The notes under the pieces: model-generated | The model's database searches: none | Told to the model about the DNA's origin: nothing | The model's input: only the letters and a program-made list of their open reading frames with translations | Shown here: piece by piece, positions 60,723-64,000 of the stretch | Layout of the letters: every line of letters begins with the position of its first letter | Position numbering within the stretch: the first letter of the stretch is position 1 | Made by a program: the position numbers and the translations under genes | Assembly: GCF_001855565.1 (NCBI RefSeq) | Contig: NZ_MKCR01000003.1 | Location: 124,001-188,000, forward strand | Direction of reading: 5' to 3' | Source of the DNA: Chromobacterium amazonense | Lineage (GTDB): Bacteria > Pseudomonadota > Gammaproteobacteria > Burkholderiales > Chromobacteriaceae | Length of the DNA stretch: 64,000 nt

Positions 60723-61976
60723 ATGCTTAACCTTCCCGTTTCTCTCCATTCGACATCCATGATCCACAACGGCGGCGTCTCGGCCGGGCAAGACAAGCCA
60801 TCGCTGACGCAGCTGGATGAAAGCGACAAGCAAACCATGCTGCAATCGCGCGGCTACAGCGAAATGCTCAAGGAACGCACCGGCCACCATTTGTTGTTGA
60901 CCGCCCATCGCGGAACCGGCCCCACCAGCGTGTTCGGCTCCACGTTTCCGGAGCGCTATCTGCCGGAAAACAGCCTGGAGGCAATCAAGGCGGCCATTTT
61001 GCAGGGCGCGGACGCGATCGAAATCGATATTTTCAAGTCGCGCGATGGCCAGGTGATGGTGACGCACGATGATGAGATCTGGCGCAATGCGTTTCAGGCC
61101 GACCGCAGCGGCGCGACGCTGCCCGATGGGGAAAGCAAGGCGTCCTATCTGGTTGGCCAAAAAAGCGTGGAAGAGCTGAAAGCCATCCCGATTGGGCGCA
61201 ACGGCGAAACCATGCCCACCTTGGCCGAGGTGATGACGCTGGTGAACGACGCCAACCAGACGCTGACGCAATACGGCAAGAACCCCATCATCCTGAACAT
61301 CGAGCTGAAAGACGAAACGGCGGTCAATGAGCTGCTGAATCTGTTGCAGGATGCGGCGCAGGCCACGCCGCTGAACAACATCGTATTTTGCTCGTTCAAG
61401 CACGAGGCGCTGAAAGAGCTAAAACACCAGGCGGCGGAGCGGGGAATGGGCGGCGTGAACATCGCGCCCGGCATCAAGACGGCGGACTTGTTCGGCAAGG
61501 ACAATATGAATCCGGATTTTTCCTTGAAAGACCCGAAGGCGGGTTATCACGCCTTGGCGATGGATAATTTGCGCGACCTGGTAGAGGGCAATGACTTCCA
61601 GGGGTATGACGGCATCTTGTGGGATTTGCGCGAGCCCATCGTCGATCTGGCCGTTTCCGGCGGCAAAGCGATCCATGCCTCGACATCAGATTTCCGCCAG
61701 TATGGCGACAACCGCGATTTCACCCATGTGCTGCTGGAACTGAGCAAGCGCGTGGATACGTTTTTCAAGTGCGACAATGTGGACGATGCGCGAAAAGTAT
61801 TGCTGGAGTCCAGCATCCTGCTGAACGGCGTGGGCATCCAGTTGATGCACAAACAAACGCCGGATGGCGAGGACTGCTTCTATTTCTACCGCCCGAATGA
61901 TCAGCAGGATATCAGCCACATTCTGCAAACCGGCGCCAGCAAGCCTATCGCGTACTCCAAGCTGGCTCTGAAATAA
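60723..61976 (+). CDS. GDPD-fold phosphodiesterase, signal-less (possible secreted enzyme)
   Basis: A 417-residue TIM-barrel protein of the glycerophosphodiester phosphodiesterase family. Catalytic features: H62-R63 in TAHRG, P81-E82-N83-S84, E100 and D102 in AIEIDIFKSRDG, and H115 in VTHDDE, the two-histidine acid-base pair and metal ligands. NIELKDE follows. The typical GDPD is about 250 residues; this one has an unusual 55-residue polar N-terminus and a long C-terminal part. With no signal peptide it is cytoplasmic or exported by a dedicated secretion system. It is divergent from the giant coiled-coil gene. Start at the ATG 60723. Confidence 0.82.
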   Translation: MLNLPVSLHSTSMIHNGGVSAGQDKPSLTQLDESDKQTMLQSRGYSEMLKERTGHHLLLTAHRGTGPTSVFGSTFPERYLPENSLEAIKAAILQGADAIEIDIFKSRDGQVMVTHDDEIWRNAFQADRSGATLPDGESKASYLVGQKSVEELKAIPIGRNGETMPTLAEVMTLVNDANQTLTQYGKNPIILNIELKDETAVNELLNLLQDAAQATPLNNIVFCSFKHEALKELKHQAAERGMGGVNIAPGIKTADLFGKDNMNPDFSLKDPKAGYHALAMDNLRDLVEGNDFQGYDGILWDLREPIVDLAVSGGKAIHASTSDFRQYGDNRDFTHVLLELSKRVDTFFKCDNVDDARKVLLESSILLNGVGIQLMHKQTPDGEDCFYFYRPNDQQDISHILQTGASKPIAYSKLALK

Positions 61977-61989
61977 GCCTGCGGCTGAG

Positions 61990-62009
61990 GCAAGGGCCGC
62001 CGCCCTTGC
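61990..62009. terminator. Hairpin between the GDPD gene and the convergent hydrolase gene
   Basis: GCAAGGGC (61990-61997) and GCCCTTGC (62002-62009) form a perfect 8-bp stem with a CGCC loop, 14 bases after the GDPD stop. No T run follows on either strand, so termination strength is doubtful. Confidence 0.5.
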
Positions 62010-62032
62010 ACTCATCCGCCATCCCCGGCCGG

Positions 62033-62869
62033 CTATGCCAGGCCGGCCATTTGGCGGAGCGCATGCCGCCAGCGTTCCGGCGCGGCCTGGTAGCAATCGT
62101 CGTGATCGCCGCCTTCGATCAGCAATTGCTGCTTGGGCGCGGTGCTCAGGCCGTACAAGCGCAGGCCCAGCTCTACCGGAATGACTTCATCGGCCGTGCA
62201 ATGAATGAACAGCTGCGGCATTTTCAAATCGTCTATCTTTTCCTCGGAAAGGAAATGTTGGCTGAGCATATGGGATAGAGGCAGCCAATCCGCAGTCCAG
62301 GCGCGGCCGACGTCCGCGACCGAGGTGAAGGCGCCGTCGACCACCAGTCCGTCCAAGCGCGGCGCATGGCGCGCCAGGTCTATCGCCACGGCGCTGCCCA
62401 TGGAGTGGCCGTATAGCAAACGCCTAGTCGCCTGCGGCGTCAGCTCCAGAAAACGCGCCCAAGCCAGCCGGGCATCGGTATAGACCGAGGTTTCGCTGGG
62501 CAGGCGCAGCGCACTTTTTCCATAACCGCGATAATCTATGCCCATCACCGCAAAGCCGGCCTGGCGCAGGCTGAGCATCAGCCCGATATCGGTGGACAGC
62601 GTGCTTTCATTGCCATGCAAATACAGCACGGCCGGCGCGTTGGGCTTGTCCGCCGGCAACCACCACACATGCACGCGGCCGGCCCGTGTGCCGCCGCCGG
62701 CCGGCGCGTCCAGCCACTCTTCGACATAGGGCACGCCAAAGTCTTTGGGATTGACGCTGACCTGGCGCGAGGGCTGAAGGATCACCAGCCGCTGCGCCAC
62801 CTGCCAGCCTATCCAGATCAGCGCCAGCAGGGCGGCGCCATACAGTATTTTGCGATAAGTGGGTTTCAT
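62033..62869 (-). CDS. Membrane-anchored alpha/beta hydrolase
   Basis: A 278-residue alpha/beta hydrolase with one N-terminal membrane helix (about 9-27, LYGAALLALIWIGWQVAQR). The nucleophile elbow is GHSMGSA with S156; the oxyanion region is LYLHGNEST and the acid and His are likely in HCTADEVIP and GGDHDDCY. The sequence resembles the YqkD/ABHD12/13-like group, whose substrates (lipids, thioesters or peptides) vary. It is 27 bases downstream of the acylphosphatase-like gene on the same strand, so the two may share a transcript. Confidence 0.87.
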   Translation of the reverse strand: MKPTYRKILYGAALLALIWIGWQVAQRLVILQPSRQVSVNPKDFGVPYVEEWLDAPAGGGTRAGRVHVWWLPADKPNAPAVLYLHGNESTLSTDIGLMLSLRQAGFAVMGIDYRGYGKSALRLPSETSVYTDARLAWARFLELTPQATRRLLYGHSMGSAVAIDLARHAPRLDGLVVDGAFTSVADVGRAWTADWLPLSHMLSQHFLSEEKIDDLKMPQLFIHCTADEVIPVELGLRLYGLSTAPKQQLLIEGGDHDDCYQAAPERWRHALRQMAGLA

Positions 62870-62896
62870 CGGGTTTCTCTCCTGTGGAGCCGACGC

Positions 62897-63415
62897 TTAG
62901 CGAGCCTGGCAGCCAGGTTCCGCTTTTTTCCAGTCGTCCGGGTCCAGCGTGTTTTTGAGAATGGCGCAGTATTCCTGTTTCGCCTCTTTCTTGGAGAGTT
63001 TCTTGTCGTCCTGGCGCAGCGTGAATACGAGATTGTACGGCTTGGCGATGTGGCGGCTGGCGGAGGTCCAGCCCGTCACGGTAAAGGTGCGCAGCGCCGG
63101 ATCGAATGTTCCATCCCGAGTGGATATCTTCACGTCAGCCGATTTGTCCGTGCCGCGCCGGATGCGCGCCAGCGCGTCCTGAACCCGCTTGTCCTTGCCT
63201 TGCAGGCTGAACAGCACGGTCTGCTCTTCCGTATTGCGCGCGGTTCCGGCCAGATTGTACTGGATCGCCTGCTTCAGGATCATGGCGCGAAAGCCAACCT
63301 GTTGCACCTTGCCGCTGGCGGTGCCGTCTATGGCTTGCTGGCTGGCGGCCTGGACTTGGACGGCCATGAGCAGTGTCAGCAGGGCGAAAACGAAGCGGCG
63401 TGGCAAGCGTGTCAT
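62897..63415 (-). CDS. Exported acylphosphatase-like protein
   Basis: A 172-residue protein with a signal peptide (RFVFALLTLLMAVQVQAAS, cleavage near residue 24). Residues about 30-90 follow the acylphosphatase pattern: SGKVQQVGFRAMILKQAIQYNLAGTARNTEEQTVLFSLQGKDKRVQDALARIRRGT, with the catalytic-equivalent R43 and N61 in place. Cytosolic acylphosphatases are about 90 residues and hydrolyse acyl phosphates; here the domain is exported and followed by about 80 extra residues (TVTGWTSASRHIAKPYNLVF and a Lys-rich tail with two Cys). The role in the periplasm is unknown. It overlaps nothing and precedes the alpha/beta hydrolase gene. Confidence 0.75.
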   Translation of the reverse strand: MTRLPRRFVFALLTLLMAVQVQAASQQAIDGTASGKVQQVGFRAMILKQAIQYNLAGTARNTEEQTVLFSLQGKDKRVQDALARIRRGTDKSADVKISTRDGTFDPALRTFTVTGWTSASRHIAKPYNLVFTLRQDDKKLSKKEAKQEYCAILKNTLDPDDWKKAEPGCQAR

Positions 63416-63605
63416 GAGGGGTCTCCCGGCGCGATGCCCGGCATGTCGCCTGGGCGGATGGGGCGATTATATCTTGCCGCTTGCATGCCTGGATGGCTTG
63501 TGCGGCGGCAAAGTGAACGCTTTTACAGCGCTAGGGTCCATCGAAGCCCGGGAGTCATGCAAAGTGGCTCCCATTCGTTCTTTAAACAATACAGAGAAGA
63601 CCAAG

Positions 63606-64000
63606 ATGCAACACGACATCCGTTTCCAGTCCGTCAATGAAGACAACTTTGAAGACATCATGGATCTGGAACTTCATCCGGAGCAGGAAGGCAATCTGGC
63701 AAGCAATGCTTACTCCGTGGCCCAGATGGCGTATTACGATAATTTTATCGGTTACGGCATTTACCTTGGGGAAGAGCCGGTCGGCTTCATCATGCACGCC
63801 GTGCTGCCGGAACTGGCGGACCCCCAGGAACTGGCGATCTACCGCTTCATGGTGGGCAAACGCCACCAAGGCCAGGGCATAGGCACGCAGGCGCTGCGCC
63901 AGCTGATTAAGCGTTTGCCGAGCGACTTTCCCCGCGCCGAGCGCATCACCATCTGTTACCACTCGGACAAGCCGGAATTGCGCGCTTTCTACCAGAAGCT
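63606..64000 (+). CDS. GNAT acetyltransferase, N-terminal part (runs off the window)
   Basis: An open frame of 131 codons from the ATG at 63606 to the end of the window, with GAGAAG as ribosome-binding site. It is a GNAT fold: beta strands YGIYLGEEPVGFIMHAVL, then the acetyl-CoA-binding motif A VGKRHQGQGIGTQALRQL. The sequence resembles diamine/spermidine N-acetyltransferases (SpeG/BltD-like; NAYSVAQMAYYDNFIGYGIYL), which acetylate polyamines, but the substrate is only inferred. The last part of the gene is missing. Confidence 0.85.
   Translation, partial: MQHDIRFQSVNEDNFEDIMDLELHPEQEGNLASNAYSVAQMAYYDNFIGYGIYLGEEPVGFIMHAVLPELADPQELAIYRFMVGKRHQGQGIGTQALRQLIKRLPSDFPRAERITICYHSDKPELRAFYQK

Noticed and set aside
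60397-60762. 121-codon open frame between the giant gene and the GDPD gene
   Set aside because: Arg/Pro-rich, contains the hairpins and dyad of the control region, overlaps the real GDPD start.

Overview
The window is a 64-kb, GC-rich chromosomal segment with short intergenic gaps and many overlapping operons. The protein sequences and gene orders (lpxA-lpxB-rnhB, tig-clpP-clpX-lon-hupB-tRNA-Val-tRNA-Asp-ppiD, dapF-DUF484, pqi operon) point to a betaproteobacterium of the order Neisseriales, most like Chromobacterium. That assignment comes from protein resemblance and synteny, not from a search.

Layout. 1-5.6 kb: end of the lipid A genes, RNase HII, a deoxyinosine-type DNA glycosylase, small proteins, an FAD dehydrogenase and cytidine deaminase. 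5.7-10.8 kb: an argP-like regulator and an argO/lysE-like exporter with a large c-di-GMP protein between them (sensor-globin-like, GAF, degenerate GGDEF, intact EAL). 10.8-13.1 kb: an SDR enzyme and a secreted zinc peptidase with a helical-repeat partner. 13.1-22.5 kb: periplasmic peptidoglycan and defence proteins (PBP1C, a solute-binding protein, a thioester alpha-2-macroglobulin). 22.9-31.3 kb: the protein quality-control block (trigger factor, ClpP, ClpX, Lon with a sigma32-like promoter, HU, two tRNAs, PpiD). 31.3-38.7 kb: a LysR/TauE pair, an HhH protein, a pqiA-pqiA-pqiB-pqiC-mobB run joined by overlaps, and a DMT exporter. 38.8-43.1 kb: a membrane protein, DUF484, dapF, an NlpC/P60 lipoprotein and an Hsp70-like protein. 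43.2-48.5 kb: an accessory-looking stretch with a tyrosine recombinase, a radical SAM/SPASM enzyme, two DUF1842/DUF1843-type proteins and a KfrA-like DNA-binding coiled-coil protein. 48.6-56 kb: pseudouridine synthase, an unknown protein, an RlmN-like enzyme, a Bcr/CflA exporter with its MarR regulator, and a citrate-type transporter. 56-62 kb: a divergent pair made of a 1,410-residue coiled-coil protein with two hydrophobic C-terminal blocks and a signal-less GDPD-fold enzyme, possibly secreted effectors. 62-64 kb: an alpha/beta hydrolase, a periplasmic acylphosphatase-like protein and a truncated GNAT acetyltransferase.

The two observations I rate highest are a 122-bp IS4-type non-autonomous element (18-bp perfect terminal inverted repeats, 12-bp target duplication) inserted inside the ppiD/LysR terminator hairpin, and the radical SAM/SPASM enzyme transcribed behind two paralogous DUF1842/DUF1843 proteins with a stem-loop before the enzyme gene. 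All family names are from recognition of motifs; no database was consulted.
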